Source: Deltaproteobacteria bacterium
GTDB lineage: Bacteria > Desulfobacterota > Syntrophia > Syntrophales > UBA8958
Assembly: GCA_029553375.1 (NCBI GenBank)
Contig: JAKPCH010000059.1
Coordinates: 34,191 to 98,190, forward strand
Length of the DNA: 64,000 nt
Reading direction: 5' to 3'
Shown: positions 17,019 through 24,970 of the stretch, in pieces
Numbering within the stretch: position 1 is the stretch's first letter
Layout: each line of letters opens with the position of its first letter
The notes under the pieces: generated by a model
Database searches by the model: none
Seen by the model: the letters and a program-made list of their open reading frames with translations, nothing else
What the model was told of the DNA's origin: nothing
Translations under genes and position numbers: made by a program

Positions 17019-17582
17019 TCATTCCAATAGGATCAAGCCCGTCCAGACGACGGTGTCGCCCATGGGGAAGGGGACACGCAGTCCCACCCTCTCCACCGTC
17101 GCCGCCACGTCTATCCCCACGGCCTCCATGGAGGGCCGGGCCCGGAAGGGGTGGCGGCAGGCGACGCTTCCCTCGGCGGCGACACAGGTCTCGCACAGGC
17201 GGCAACAGCCGCCGATGAGGCCGGCGGCGAAACGATAACCCCGGTGAAAGGCCTCCCTCTCCCCCAGGTTGACCAGGTCGTGGAGGCGGTTGGCCGGAAC
17301 GAAGACCTCCTCCCGGGAGGCCCCCGCGGGGGCCCTGACCTGGATGAGGACCCCCTCGCGGTACCTCCTCAGGGCCCGCCGGAATTCGGGGACGGTCATC
17401 ACGAAGGGGGGGCATGTCAGGTTCCGGCGGAAGGAGTCGCAGATGGGTATCTGGCACTTGAGGCGGACCCGCTCGTCGCAGACGACGTCCGCCGCGGCCA
17501 TGGGCAGGGCCGCCGAGGCCCCCGCCGCGAGGAGGACCTCCGCGACGGCCGCCGCCCCCCCGCCCGCGCCCGGGGTCTTCAT
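17019..17582 (-). CDS. DUF2284 cysteine-rich putative metal-binding protein (second copy)
   Basis: This 187-residue protein has the same framework as the gene at 9475: RLKCQIPICDSFRRNLTCPPF, then CCRLCETCVAAEGSVACRHPF and RPSMEAVGIDVA. The cysteine groups could bind an iron-sulfur cluster or other metal. Here it is 3 nt downstream of the cobalamin adenosyltransferase gene and in the acyl-CoA mutase operon, so a role connected with corrinoid or redox maintenance can be imagined but not shown. The N-terminal 30 residues are Ala/Gly-rich, and the start is not certain. Confidence 0.75.
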   Translation of the reverse strand: MKTPGAGGGAAAVAEVLLAAGASAALPMAAADVVCDERVRLKCQIPICDSFRRNLTCPPFVMTVPEFRRALRRYREGVLIQVRAPAGASREEVFVPANRLHDLVNLGEREAFHRGYRFAAGLIGGCCRLCETCVAAEGSVACRHPFRARPSMEAVGIDVAATVERVGLRVPFPMGDTVVWTGLILLE

Positions 17583-17585
17583 CCC

Positions 17586-18143
17586 TCAGTACTCCATCCC
17601 CGCCCGCTCCTTGAGCCCCTGGGCGTAGTGGTGCTTGACCTCCCCGACCTCGCTCACCGTGTCGGCCAGCTCGATGATCTCCCTCGGGGCGTAGCGGCCC
17701 GTGATGATCACGTCAAGGGCGGCGGGCTTGTTCCTCAGCTCCCCCAGGACGTCCTCGAGGGGCACGAGCTTGAAATCCAGCGCCACGTTGAGCTCGTCGA
17801 GGATGATCATGTCGTAGGCCCCCGAGGCCATGGCCTCCTTCGCCAGCTTCCAACCCTCCCGGGCCAGTTCCACGTCCACGGGGGCGGGGTTGTCCCGCAT
17901 GACGAAGCTGTCCAGGCCGCTCTGGCGGATGACGAGGTCCGGGAGGAACTTCTCCGCCGCCAGGACCTCGCCGTACTTCTTCCCCTTCATGAACTGGATC
18001 ATGAGGACCTTCCTGCCGTGGCCGATGGCGCGCAGGGCCTGACCCATGGCGGCCGTCGTCTTGCCCTTGCCGTTCCCCGTCAGGACGTAGATCACCCCCC
18101 GGTTGTGCCTCCTTGTGGCCTCCTCGATGAGCCTGTCCGTCAT
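17586..18143 (-). CDS. cobO: Cob(I)yrinic acid a,c-diamide adenosyltransferase (CobA/CobO type)
   Basis: The ATG at 18143 is chosen because GGGGGGAGG lies 7 nt before it and would fall inside the longer track version; the protein is 185 residues. It has the P-loop GNGKGKTTAAMG, followed by MIQFMKG and IILDELNVALD, as in CobA/BtuR/CobO enzymes. It transfers the 5'-deoxyadenosyl group of ATP to cob(I)alamin, giving adenosylcobalamin, the cofactor of the mutase encoded upstream. It lies after meaB with a hairpin between them. Confidence 0.88.
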   Translation of the reverse strand: MTDRLIEEATRRHNRGVIYVLTGNGKGKTTAAMGQALRAIGHGRKVLMIQFMKGKKYGEVLAAEKFLPDLVIRQSGLDSFVMRDNPAPVDVELAREGWKLAKEAMASGAYDMIILDELNVALDFKLVPLEDVLGELRNKPAALDVIITGRYAPREIIELADTVSEVGEVKHHYAQGLKERAGMEY

Positions 18144-18162
18144 AGAACCTCCCCCCATGGAA

Positions 18163-18197
18163 AAGGCCCGGGACCGCCTTCGCCCGCCCCGGGCCTT
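18163..18197 (-). terminator. Hairpin between meaB and cobO
   Basis: AAGGCCCGGG (18163-18172) and CCCGGGCCTT (18188-18197) form a perfect 10-bp inverted repeat with a 15-nt loop. On the minus strand it follows meaB by about 30 nt and precedes cobO. The AT-rich tract after it is short, so it may be a partial terminator or an mRNA-processing/stability hairpin within the operon rather than a full stop. Confidence 0.45.
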
Positions 18198-18227
18198 CCG
18201 TCTTTCAAACCCCGAGTCCGCCGGGAC

Positions 18228-19229
18228 TCAGACGCCCTCCTTCAGGAAGCGCCGCGCCACTTCCTCGGCGAGGGTGTAGGGATCCGTCTTCTTGTCCATC
18301 AGTTTCTGGATCATCCCCTCGATCTCCCCCTCCGCCACGAGGTGGTTGAGGATGGGCTCGAGGACGCAGGACCTGATGGCCTCGTGGAGCTCCACGGCGG
18401 CCTTGCGCCGGATCCGCGAACCCAGCAGGTCCTTGGCGACGAGGTGCTCGTGGTGCTTGGCGATGGTGTCCGTCAACTCCTCCATGCTCTTCCCGAACGA
18501 ATCGGGCTCGAAGGCGTTCTCCACCCGCACGATGGGCGGCCGCCAGCCCGAGGCGAACGTCTCGGGGGGGGCCATGTCCAGCATGGCCATGATCTCCCGG
18601 CGGAGCTTGGACGACCCCTCCCGGTCGGCCTTGTTGATGACGAAGACGTCGGCGATCTCCATGATCCCCGCCTTGATGGCCTGGATCTCGTCGCCCATGC
18701 CGGGGATCAGGACGACCAGGACCGTGTGGGAGTGGTTGATGATGTCCACCTCCTGCTGCCCCGTGCCGACGGTCTCCACAAGGATGACGTCCATGCCCAT
18801 GACGTCCATGACGTGGATGGCGTCACCCACGGCCTTCGCCAGGCCGCCGAGGGCGCCCCGGGTCGCCAGGCTGCGGACGAAGACCCCGGAGTCTTCCGCG
18901 TGGCGCTGCATGCGGATCCGGTCGCCGAGGATGGCACCGCCCGTGAAGGGGCTCGTGGGGTCCACGGCCAGGACGCCCACGGTCTTGCCCCGCTTGCGGA
19001 ACTGCTCCACCAGACCGTCGACGAGGGTGCTCTTCCCCGCCCCCGGCGACCCCGTGATCCCCACGACCTGGGCCTTGCCCGTCAGGGGAAAGAGGTGCTT
19101 GATGGTGGAACGGGCCTCCTTGACGCCGTCCTCCAGGTTCCTGATGAGGCGGGAAGCCGTCCTCACGTCCCCAGCCTTGATCTTTTTTACCTTTTCCATG
19201 TCCTCGCTCTCATTCTCTGGGTTTGACAT
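18228..19229 (-). CDS. meaB: MeaB/ArgK-type G-protein chaperone of B12-dependent acyl-CoA mutase
   Basis: This 333-residue G3E-family GTPase has the Walker A motif GSPGAGKSTL, VDPTSPFTGGAILGDRIRM, the Walker B/switch region ILVETVGTGQQEVD and the guanine specificity motif NKAD. MeaB-type proteins gate cofactor loading and protect adenosylcobalamin mutases from inactivation. The start overlaps the end of the mutase small subunit gene by 20 nt; a second ATG at codon 11 (MEKVKK) is an alternative. Direct coupling to both mutase subunits makes the partner clear. Confidence 0.92.
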   Translation of the reverse strand: MSNPENESEDMEKVKKIKAGDVRTASRLIRNLEDGVKEARSTIKHLFPLTGKAQVVGITGSPGAGKSTLVDGLVEQFRKRGKTVGVLAVDPTSPFTGGAILGDRIRMQRHAEDSGVFVRSLATRGALGGLAKAVGDAIHVMDVMGMDVILVETVGTGQQEVDIINHSHTVLVVLIPGMGDEIQAIKAGIMEIADVFVINKADREGSSKLRREIMAMLDMAPPETFASGWRPPIVRVENAFEPDSFGKSMEELTDTIAKHHEHLVAKDLLGSRIRRKAAVELHEAIRSCVLEPILNHLVAEGEIEGMIQKLMDKKTDPYTLAEEVARRFLKEGV

Positions 19230-19614
19230 TATTGTTTATCCACTCGACGATGCTGTCCAGGGTCGCCCCGGGCGTGAAGATGGCCTTGATGCCGTTGTCG
19301 TAGAGGTACTGGAAGTCCTGGTCGGGGATGATGCCGCCCCCGATGACCATGATGTCGTCGGCGCCGCGCTCCACGAGCTGCTTCTTCACCGCCGGGAAGA
19401 GGTAGCGGTGGGCGCCCGAGAGACAGCTCAAACCCACGAGGTCCACGTCTTCCTGAATGGCGGCGGCGGCGATCTGCTCCGGCGTCTGGTGACAACCCGT
19501 GTAGATCACCTCGAACCCCGCGTCCCTGAAACAGCGGGCCAGAACCCTCGCACCCCGGTCATGACCGTCCAGACCCGGTTTCGCGACCATCACGCGCAGT
19601 TTTCTCTCTGCCAT
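19210..19614 (-). CDS. Acyl-CoA mutase small subunit, B12-binding
   Basis: The ATG at 19614 (MAERKLRVMVAKPG) has GAGGG upstream and is preferred over the upstream start in the track. The 134-residue protein is a stand-alone cobalamin-binding domain with the DGHDRG (DxHxxG) motif that supplies the lower axial His, then GLSCLSGAH and IGGGIIP, as in the C-terminal domain of methylmalonyl-CoA mutase and in IcmB. It pairs with the large subunit encoded immediately upstream. The substrate is set by the large subunit. Confidence 0.92.
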   Translation of the reverse strand: MAERKLRVMVAKPGLDGHDRGARVLARCFRDAGFEVIYTGCHQTPEQIAAAAIQEDVDLVGLSCLSGAHRYLFPAVKKQLVERGADDIMVIGGGIIPDQDFQYLYDNGIKAIFTPGATLDSIVEWINNNVKPRE

Positions 19615-19646
19615 AAGCGTCGTTCCCTCCTCATGCACTCGTAATA

Positions 19647-21335
19647 TCAATAGAGACCCGGATCACGGTATTCACCGTAGACTTCCCTGTAGACGTCGCA
19701 GATCTCCTGGACGCTGGCCAGGTTCTTGACCGCCTCGATGCAGTAGGGCATGACGTTCTCGCCCTTCTTGCAGGCGTTCTTGAGGTCTTCGAGGCATCTC
19801 TTGACGGCCTTGTTGTCCCGCTTGCGGCGGACGGCGTTGAGGCGCTCGATCTGCTCGATCTCCACCCGGTCGTCGATCTCCACGAGGGGAATGGGCTCCT
19901 GGACCTCGCTGACGTACTTGTTGACGCCGATCATGATCTTCTCGCCCGCGTCGATCTGGCGCTGGAACTTGTAGGCGGCGTCGGCGATCTCCAGCTGGGG
20001 GAAGCCCTTCTCGATGGCCGCGATCATGCCGCCCATCTCGTCGATCTTGTGGATGTACTCCCAGGCCTTCTCCTCCATCTCGTTCGTGAGGGCCTCGACG
20101 AAGTAGGAGCCCGCCAGGGGGTCGATGGTGTTGGCCACGCCCGTCTCCTCGGCGATGATCTGCTGGGTCCTGAGGGCGATCTGGACGGCGTGGTCCGAGG
20201 GGAGGCAGAGGACCTCGTCGAGGGAGTTGGTGTGGAGGGACTGGGTACCGCCCAGGACGGCCGCCAGGGCCTCCGTGGCCGTGCGGATGACGTTGTTGTA
20301 AGGCTGCTGGGCCGTGAGGGAGCAGCCCGCCGTCTGGGTGTGGAAGCGCATCCACCAGGAGCGCGGATCCTTCGCCTTGTAGCGGTCCCTCATGGCCTTG
20401 GCCCAGATCCTCCGGGCGGCCCTCATCTTGGCGATCTCCTCGAAGAAGTCGATGTGGGAGTTGAAGAAGAAGGAGAGGCGGGGGGCGAAGGAATCGACGT
20501 CGAGGCCCTTGCGGCGGATGACGTCCTCCACGTACTCCATGCCGTCCCTGAGGGTGAAGGCCAGCTCCTGCACCGCCGTGGAGCCCGCCTCCCGGATGTG
20601 GTAGCCGCTGATGGAGATGGTGTTCCACTTGGGGACGTACTTCGTGCCGAACTCGACGGTGTCGCTGATGAGCTTGACCGACGGCTCGGGGGGGCACATG
20701 AGGGTCTTCTGGGCGATGAACTCCTTGAGCATGTCGTTCTGGATGGTCCCGCCGATCTTCGTCAGGGGGATGCCCTTCAGATCCGCCGCGGCGCAGTACA
20801 TGGCCCACAGGGCCGTCGCCGGCGGGTTGATCGTCATGGAGGTGGTGACCCTGTCCAGGGGGATGCCGTCGACGAGGGTGAGGAAGTCCTCCAGGGTGTC
20901 GATGGCGACGCCGCACTTCCCGCACTCGCCCCTGGCCTTGGGGGAATCGGTGTCGTAACCCATGAGGGTGGGGAAGTCGAAGGCCGTGCTCAGGCCCGTC
21001 TGCCCCTCCTTGAGGAGGAGGTGCCAGCGGGCGTTCGTCGTCTTGGCGTCCCCCATGCCGGAGAACATGCGGAAGGTCCAGTACTTCCCCCGGTAGCCCG
21101 TCACCTGGTTGCCCCTGAGGAAGGGGAACTGGCCCGGATAGCCGATGTCCCGCTCGAAGTCCATGTCCTTGATGTCCTCGGGACCGTAGAGGCGCTTGAT
21201 CTTGAGGTCCGAGACGGTGGACCACAGATGGTCCGGCTTCTGGTCCGGGTTCTTGGCGATGACCCGGCGCACCTCATCCTCCCACTTCTGCCTCAGTACG
21301 CTGGATTTCTCCAGCACTTCCGCTGCAAAGTACAT
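19647..21335 (-). CDS. Acyl-CoA mutase large subunit, isobutyryl-CoA mutase-type active site
   Basis: This 562-residue protein is the TIM-barrel catalytic subunit of an adenosylcobalamin-dependent acyl-CoA mutase, usually annotated methylmalonyl-CoA mutase. Conserved elements include [32 protein letters not shown] and SLHTNSLDE. The two residues that set substrate choice differ from methylmalonyl-CoA mutase. The position of Tyr89 is Phe91 (TFRMFSG), and the position of Arg207, which binds the carboxylate, is Gln209 (EFIAQKT). Isobutyryl-CoA mutase has Phe and Gln there. The nearby residue is Ala118 rather than the Asp reported in 2-hydroxyisobutyryl-CoA mutase. I infer an uncharged branched/linear acyl-CoA substrate, most simply isobutyryl-CoA/butyryl-CoA. 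AAGGAGG precedes the ATG. Confidence 0.85.
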   Translation of the reverse strand: MYFAAEVLEKSSVLRQKWEDEVRRVIAKNPDQKPDHLWSTVSDLKIKRLYGPEDIKDMDFERDIGYPGQFPFLRGNQVTGYRGKYWTFRMFSGMGDAKTTNARWHLLLKEGQTGLSTAFDFPTLMGYDTDSPKARGECGKCGVAIDTLEDFLTLVDGIPLDRVTTSMTINPPATALWAMYCAAADLKGIPLTKIGGTIQNDMLKEFIAQKTLMCPPEPSVKLISDTVEFGTKYVPKWNTISISGYHIREAGSTAVQELAFTLRDGMEYVEDVIRRKGLDVDSFAPRLSFFFNSHIDFFEEIAKMRAARRIWAKAMRDRYKAKDPRSWWMRFHTQTAGCSLTAQQPYNNVIRTATEALAAVLGGTQSLHTNSLDEVLCLPSDHAVQIALRTQQIIAEETGVANTIDPLAGSYFVEALTNEMEEKAWEYIHKIDEMGGMIAAIEKGFPQLEIADAAYKFQRQIDAGEKIMIGVNKYVSEVQEPIPLVEIDDRVEIEQIERLNAVRRKRDNKAVKRCLEDLKNACKKGENVMPYCIEAVKNLASVQEICDVYREVYGEYRDPGLY

Positions 21336-21699
21336 AACTACACCCTCCTTACACGATAGATTTTAATGCCTACCTCAAAAAACCCCCAAAAACTTATCCG
21401 TACCCGATCCAGGACCCCCACGGGCAAGATCTCCCCGCGGACCGATCGAGGCGTAGGCTGAACGGAAGCTGTGATTTGCCATGTACTTTGAAAGGCGAGA
21501 GGAAGCATGGCCGAGATACTTTTCTACCCACTGAATTGCTATTACGGTTCGTCAGGTTTGTCAAGGGAAAAGGCACGGGCCGATACGAAGCCGCCCCCGC
21601 GTCTCCCGGCCTTGCGGGAGAAGGGGGGCGGTCGAGGGGTCGTCCTGCGGCGTCACGGCGGGCCTGCCGGTTTCGATCCCCGCCGCGGCCCGCCGCGCG
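21336..21699. other. Intergenic region between the AbfD-like gene and the mutase operon (364 bp)
   Basis: No convincing gene is present; the short ORFs listed here lack codon bias and homology. On the minus strand TTGACA (21564-21559) with a weak TAGCAA 17 nt later could be a mutase promoter, leaving a leader of about 200 nt. I looked for a cobalamin riboswitch B12 box in that leader and did not recognise one. Next to the AbfD-like stop, GGCGGGCC (21657-21664) and GGCCCGCC (21687-21694) form an inverted repeat without a T-tract. Confidence 0.4.
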
Positions 21700-23148
21700 T
21701 CAATCTTTCAAACCCATGATCTTTTTCGCCATCTTCTTCTTGGCCTCGAAGTCCGTCAGGACGGTGAACATGAACCGCTGGGTCTGGGGGGCCCCGGCGC
21801 CGTGCCACGTCCCCGGGCCGTGGAGGCCGGCGGACCAGTGCTGGAGGAACTTGGCGACCTTGAGGCGTTTCTCCGCCGGGGCGACGGCGCCGAAGGCCTT
21901 CTTCAGGGCCGGGCCCACCTCGGGGTCCTCGAGGTCCTTGATCCGCGGCATGGTGACGACGAGGCCGCCGCCGATGTCGCCGGCGTTCTTGATGATCTCC
22001 CAGAAGCCGTGGGCGATGTTGAGCTTCGCGGCGTTGCCGAAGAGGTCGTCGGGGAGATAGACGCCCGAGCCCTTGGGCTCCTCCCTCCCCCTCATGGCGG
22101 CGGCGATGGCGCAGGCGTGGGAGGTCTCGCTGTAGCGCAACATGTCGATGATCTTCTCCTGGATGTGGGGCACCTTGTCCACGCCGATGTACTCGGCGGC
22201 CAGGAGGGTCCCGCCGATGATGAGGTCGGCGAAACCGACCTTGCAGGCCCCGCCGCAGTTCATCCGGTGGGCCTTGGCGAAGCGGGTGACCATCCTCCCG
22301 CAGTACTTCGTCTCCCCGCAGAGGAAGACCCTCTCCCAGGGGATGAAGACGTTGTCGAAGTACATCGTCGACGTCTCCCGCTGGCCGTAGAGGGGATTGC
22401 CGAGTTCGTACTCGTCGTCGCACATCTCCCTCTCCGCCGAGTAGGCGTTGTACTGGCAGATGTACGAAAGGCCGGGGGCGCTGTTCTGGACGGCGAAGGC
22501 GAGGGCGAATTTCTCCTCCCCCTCCCGCAGGGCGCCGCCGGGGAGGACGAGGGTCTCGTGGGAACCGATGGCGCCGCTCTGGCTGACCTTGATCCCCCGG
22601 ACCACGATCCCGTCGTCGCGCTTTTCGACGAGATGGACGAAGGTGTCGATCTCGTCCTGCTGGGAGGGCCGTTTCTTCCGGTCCCCCTTCGCGTCCGTGA
22701 TGGCCCCCGACACGGCCAGGTCGTTGGCCTGGGCGTAGGCGAGCCACTTGTTGAACCGCTCGTTGTAGTTCGTCCCCAAATCGCGGTCCATCTCCCAGGT
22801 CGTCGAGGCGAGGCTGTTGAGGGCGTCGCAGCCCACGCAGCGGTAGTTGCACGTCCCCACGGTCTGGCTGGTGAGGAGGGCCATCTCCTGGCGCATGTCG
22901 AGGTCGTGGATGCTGCGGGCCACGTTGAGGTTGCGGTTGATGGGTTCCCCCGTGAGGTGGGAGGAGGCCACCATGACCTCCTTGTGGGCCGGGTCCTCTG
23001 CCAGACCGTAGATGGCCGCGTTGGCCAGGACCATGGAGCGGGTCACGGGGTTGTCCAGGAGGTTGTCCACCCACTTGCCCCCGATGTAGACCCGCGGTTT
23101 CATCTTCCTGATGGTGTCCAGGTATTCCTTTTCCGTCTTCAGTGCCAT
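21700..23148 (-). CDS. AbfD/HpaB-family protein (4-hydroxybutyryl-CoA dehydratase-like)
   Basis: The ATG at 23148 follows AAAAAGGAGG and gives 482 residues, close to AbfD (about 490). The family fold is shared by FAD-dependent 4-hydroxyphenylacetate 3-hydroxylases and the [4Fe-4S]/FAD 4-hydroxybutyryl-CoA dehydratase. Cluster ligands of the dehydratase are recognisable: Cys100 and Cys104 (GTCNYRCVGC) and His294 with a downstream Cys (AHRMNCGGACK). However, the dehydratase's Gln101 position is Tyr102 and its Tyr296 position is Cys298. One extra residue also separates the His and Cys ligands. It is therefore an iron-sulfur flavoenzyme-like paralogue, probably an acyl-CoA dehydratase, with unproved substrate. 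It is downstream of the selenoprotein gene. Confidence 0.72.
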   Translation of the reverse strand: MALKTEKEYLDTIRKMKPRVYIGGKWVDNLLDNPVTRSMVLANAAIYGLAEDPAHKEVMVASSHLTGEPINRNLNVARSIHDLDMRQEMALLTSQTVGTCNYRCVGCDALNSLASTTWEMDRDLGTNYNERFNKWLAYAQANDLAVSGAITDAKGDRKKRPSQQDEIDTFVHLVEKRDDGIVVRGIKVSQSGAIGSHETLVLPGGALREGEEKFALAFAVQNSAPGLSYICQYNAYSAEREMCDDEYELGNPLYGQRETSTMYFDNVFIPWERVFLCGETKYCGRMVTRFAKAHRMNCGGACKVGFADLIIGGTLLAAEYIGVDKVPHIQEKIIDMLRYSETSHACAIAAAMRGREEPKGSGVYLPDDLFGNAAKLNIAHGFWEIIKNAGDIGGGLVVTMPRIKDLEDPEVGPALKKAFGAVAPAEKRLKVAKFLQHWSAGLHGPGTWHGAGAPQTQRFMFTVLTDFEAKKKMAKKIMGLKD

Positions 23149-23210
23149 AACGCTCCTCCTTTTTATGCTATGAAGACCTTCTCCGTTAACCCGCCGCCGG
23201 GCCCGGGCCG

Positions 23211-23549
23211 TCACGTCTCCGCCGCCGCCTCGATGACGCAGCACGCCTCGCCCTTCCCGCCGGGGAAGGCCACGATGTTGACCAGGGCCTTGTCCATGAC
23301 GGCGGCCAGCTCCTCCCGCGACCGCCGTCCCCGGATGGTCAAGGTCAGGCGCCTCCCCGCCCGGTCGGCCCCGGCGAGGATATCCTCGGCGGCATACCCC
23401 GGGAGGGTGTTCTTGGCGAGGCACGCATAGGCGAAACTGGCGAACGTACCGGCCAAACCCTCGTATAGGCCCCAGAGTTGGCCGTTTACGACCAGGGCGA
23501 TGACCTCCGTGTCTCCCTCGCCCAGGGGCGAGATGGGCGTCTTTTCCAT
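23211..23549 (-). CDS. Small hypothetical protein between the FAD reductase and AbfD-like genes
   Basis: This 112-residue protein has no recognised domain. It contains a hydrophobic strand (EVIALVVNGQLWGLYEGL), an alanine-rich segment with two cysteines spread over the chain, and KGEACCVIEAA at the C-terminus. It starts 4 nt after the reductase stop and ends 62 nt before the AbfD-like start, so it is almost certainly in the same transcript. Confidence 0.55.
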   Translation of the reverse strand: MEKTPISPLGEGDTEVIALVVNGQLWGLYEGLAGTFASFAYACLAKNTLPGYAAEDILAGADRAGRRLTLTIRGRRSREELAAVMDKALVNIVAFPGGKGEACCVIEAAAET

Positions 23550-23553
23550 GGCC

Positions 23554-24885
23554 TCACAGGCTCCTTGCCAATTCCTGGGCCGCCACGTGGATGGCGTCCC
23601 AGGCCCCCCCGAAGGGCGGGGCGTAGGGCAGGTCGAGATAACCCACCTCGTCCACCGTCATGCCGTTCCAGAGGGCCGCGGAGAGGGCGAAGATCCTCTG
23701 GACGGCCCCCTTGGCGCCCAGACACTGGGCCCCGATGAGGCGGCCCGTGGTCTTGTCGGCCGTGAGCTTCACGAGGAGCCTCTCGCCCCTCGCTATGGGC
23801 CGGCCCACGGGGAGGCCCTGGATGAAGGCGCTTGCGGGGGCGAAGCCGTACTTGACCGCCTCGTTCTCGTTGAGGCCCGCGGCCGCCACCTCGAGGTCGA
23901 AGACCTTGAAGGACTGGGCCCCGACGACGCCGGGAAACTCCGCCGGCCGTCCCCCGATGTTCTGACCCGCCACCCGCCCCTGCTTGTTGGCGATGTCCCC
24001 CAGGGGTATGTAGACCCAGCGGCGGGCGACCTTGTGGAAGACCTCGCAGCAGTCCCCCACGGCATAGATCCCCGGGACGGAGGTCTGCTGGCGGAAATCC
24101 ACCTTGATGGCACCGCTTTCCCCCATCTCGACGCCGGCGGCCGCGGCGAGTTCCGTGTTACTCCTCACACCCACGGCCATGAGGACGAGATCGGCCCCCA
24201 GGTCGCCGGAGTTGGTTTTCACCACGAGGCCCTCCCCGTTCCTCTCGATGGAGAGGGGGGTGGTACCACCCTGAAAAAGGACACCGTTCTTTTCCAACTC
24301 TTCCAGGATGGGGGCGCAGAACTCCTCGTCCCAGCGGGGCACGGGCCGGTGCCGCCTAACGATGACCGTCGTCTCGATGCCCAGGTTGCGCAGGGCCTCG
24401 GACATCTCCATGGCGATGAAACCGCCGCCGACGATGACGGCCCGGCGGCAGGCCCTGCCGTTCAGATAGTCCTTGATGCGCAGGGCGTCGGAAAGATCCC
24501 GCAGGACAAAGACGCCGTCCAGGTCCACCCCGGGGATGTCGAGGCGGGTCGCCCGGGCCCCCGTGGCGATGGTCAGGCTATCGTAGGGGAGGCGGGAGCC
24601 GTCGGCGAGGCGGACCTCACCCCTGGCCGCGTCGATCTCCTCCACCCGCGTCTTCGTGAGGACCTTGATCCCCGTCTTCCCGAACGCCTCGGGAGTCCGG
24701 ATCACCAGCTTGTTGTAGTCTTTTATTACATCGCCGATGTAATAGGGCATCGGTCAAGCGGCATAGGAGACGAACTCCCCCGCCTCGATCATCGTGACCT
24801 CCAGGGACTTGTCCCGCCGCCTCGCCTCCGCCGCCGTGGACGGTCCGGCGGTGCCGCCGCCGACGACAATCAATTTTCGACCCAT
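23554..24885 (-). CDS. Selenocysteine-containing FAD/NAD(P) disulfide reductase (CoA-disulfide reductase/NADH oxidase-like)
   Basis: The track shows only codons 46 onward (23554-24750). Reading upstream in the same frame to ATG 24885, which has AAGGAGG 5 nt before it, gives the missing FAD-binding N-terminus (MGRKLIVVGGGTAGPSTAAE). A single in-frame UGA interrupts it at codon 44 (24754-24756). The context is SYAA-UGA-PMPYYIGD, exactly where CoA-disulfide reductase and NADH oxidase have the redox cysteine (SYAxCGxPYYIG; Cys42/43). A SECIS-like hairpin follows. With Sec at 44 the protein is 443 residues, normal for the family. Other motifs: the NAD(P)-binding VIVGGGFIAMEMSEAL and the FAD-binding GIYAVGDC. 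It should reduce CoA-disulfide, persulfide or a similar thiol substrate. Confidence 0.88.
24724..24744 (-). promoter_or_regulatory. Putative bacterial SECIS element
   Basis: In mRNA sense, UGA is followed by 9 nt, then a perfect 9-bp stem UAUUACAUC / GAUGUAAUA closing a GGC loop. The loop begins with G and lies 18 nt after the UGA. Both match the general rules for bacterial SECIS elements (apical loop about 16-37 nt from UGA, G at the start of the loop). It also encodes YYIGDVI, so it is inside the coding sequence. Confidence 0.7.
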
Positions 24886-24970
24886 TTTTACCTCCTTCAT
24901 TGACGGATTTATTGACGGATCCGGGTTTGCATCGGTATCGACGCCGGGACCCTCGATCCCGGACGAGATC

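Noticed and set aside
17151-19226. 691-residue plus-strand ORF across cobO and meaB
   Set aside because: Shadow ORF; the minus-strand genes have full family motifs.
21336-21560. Cobalamin riboswitch in the long leader before the mutase genes
   Set aside because: I found no B12-box-like sequence, only a weak promoter and short inverted repeats.
21657-21694. Terminator after the AbfD-like gene
   Set aside because: A perfect 8-bp inverted repeat exists, but with a long loop and no T-tract, so I do not call it a terminator.
23554-24750. The reductase as an N-terminally truncated protein or pseudogene
   Set aside because: The upstream frame has a perfect ribosome site and FAD-binding motif, and the single UGA is at the catalytic cysteine with a SECIS-like stem after it, so a selenoprotein is the simpler reading.
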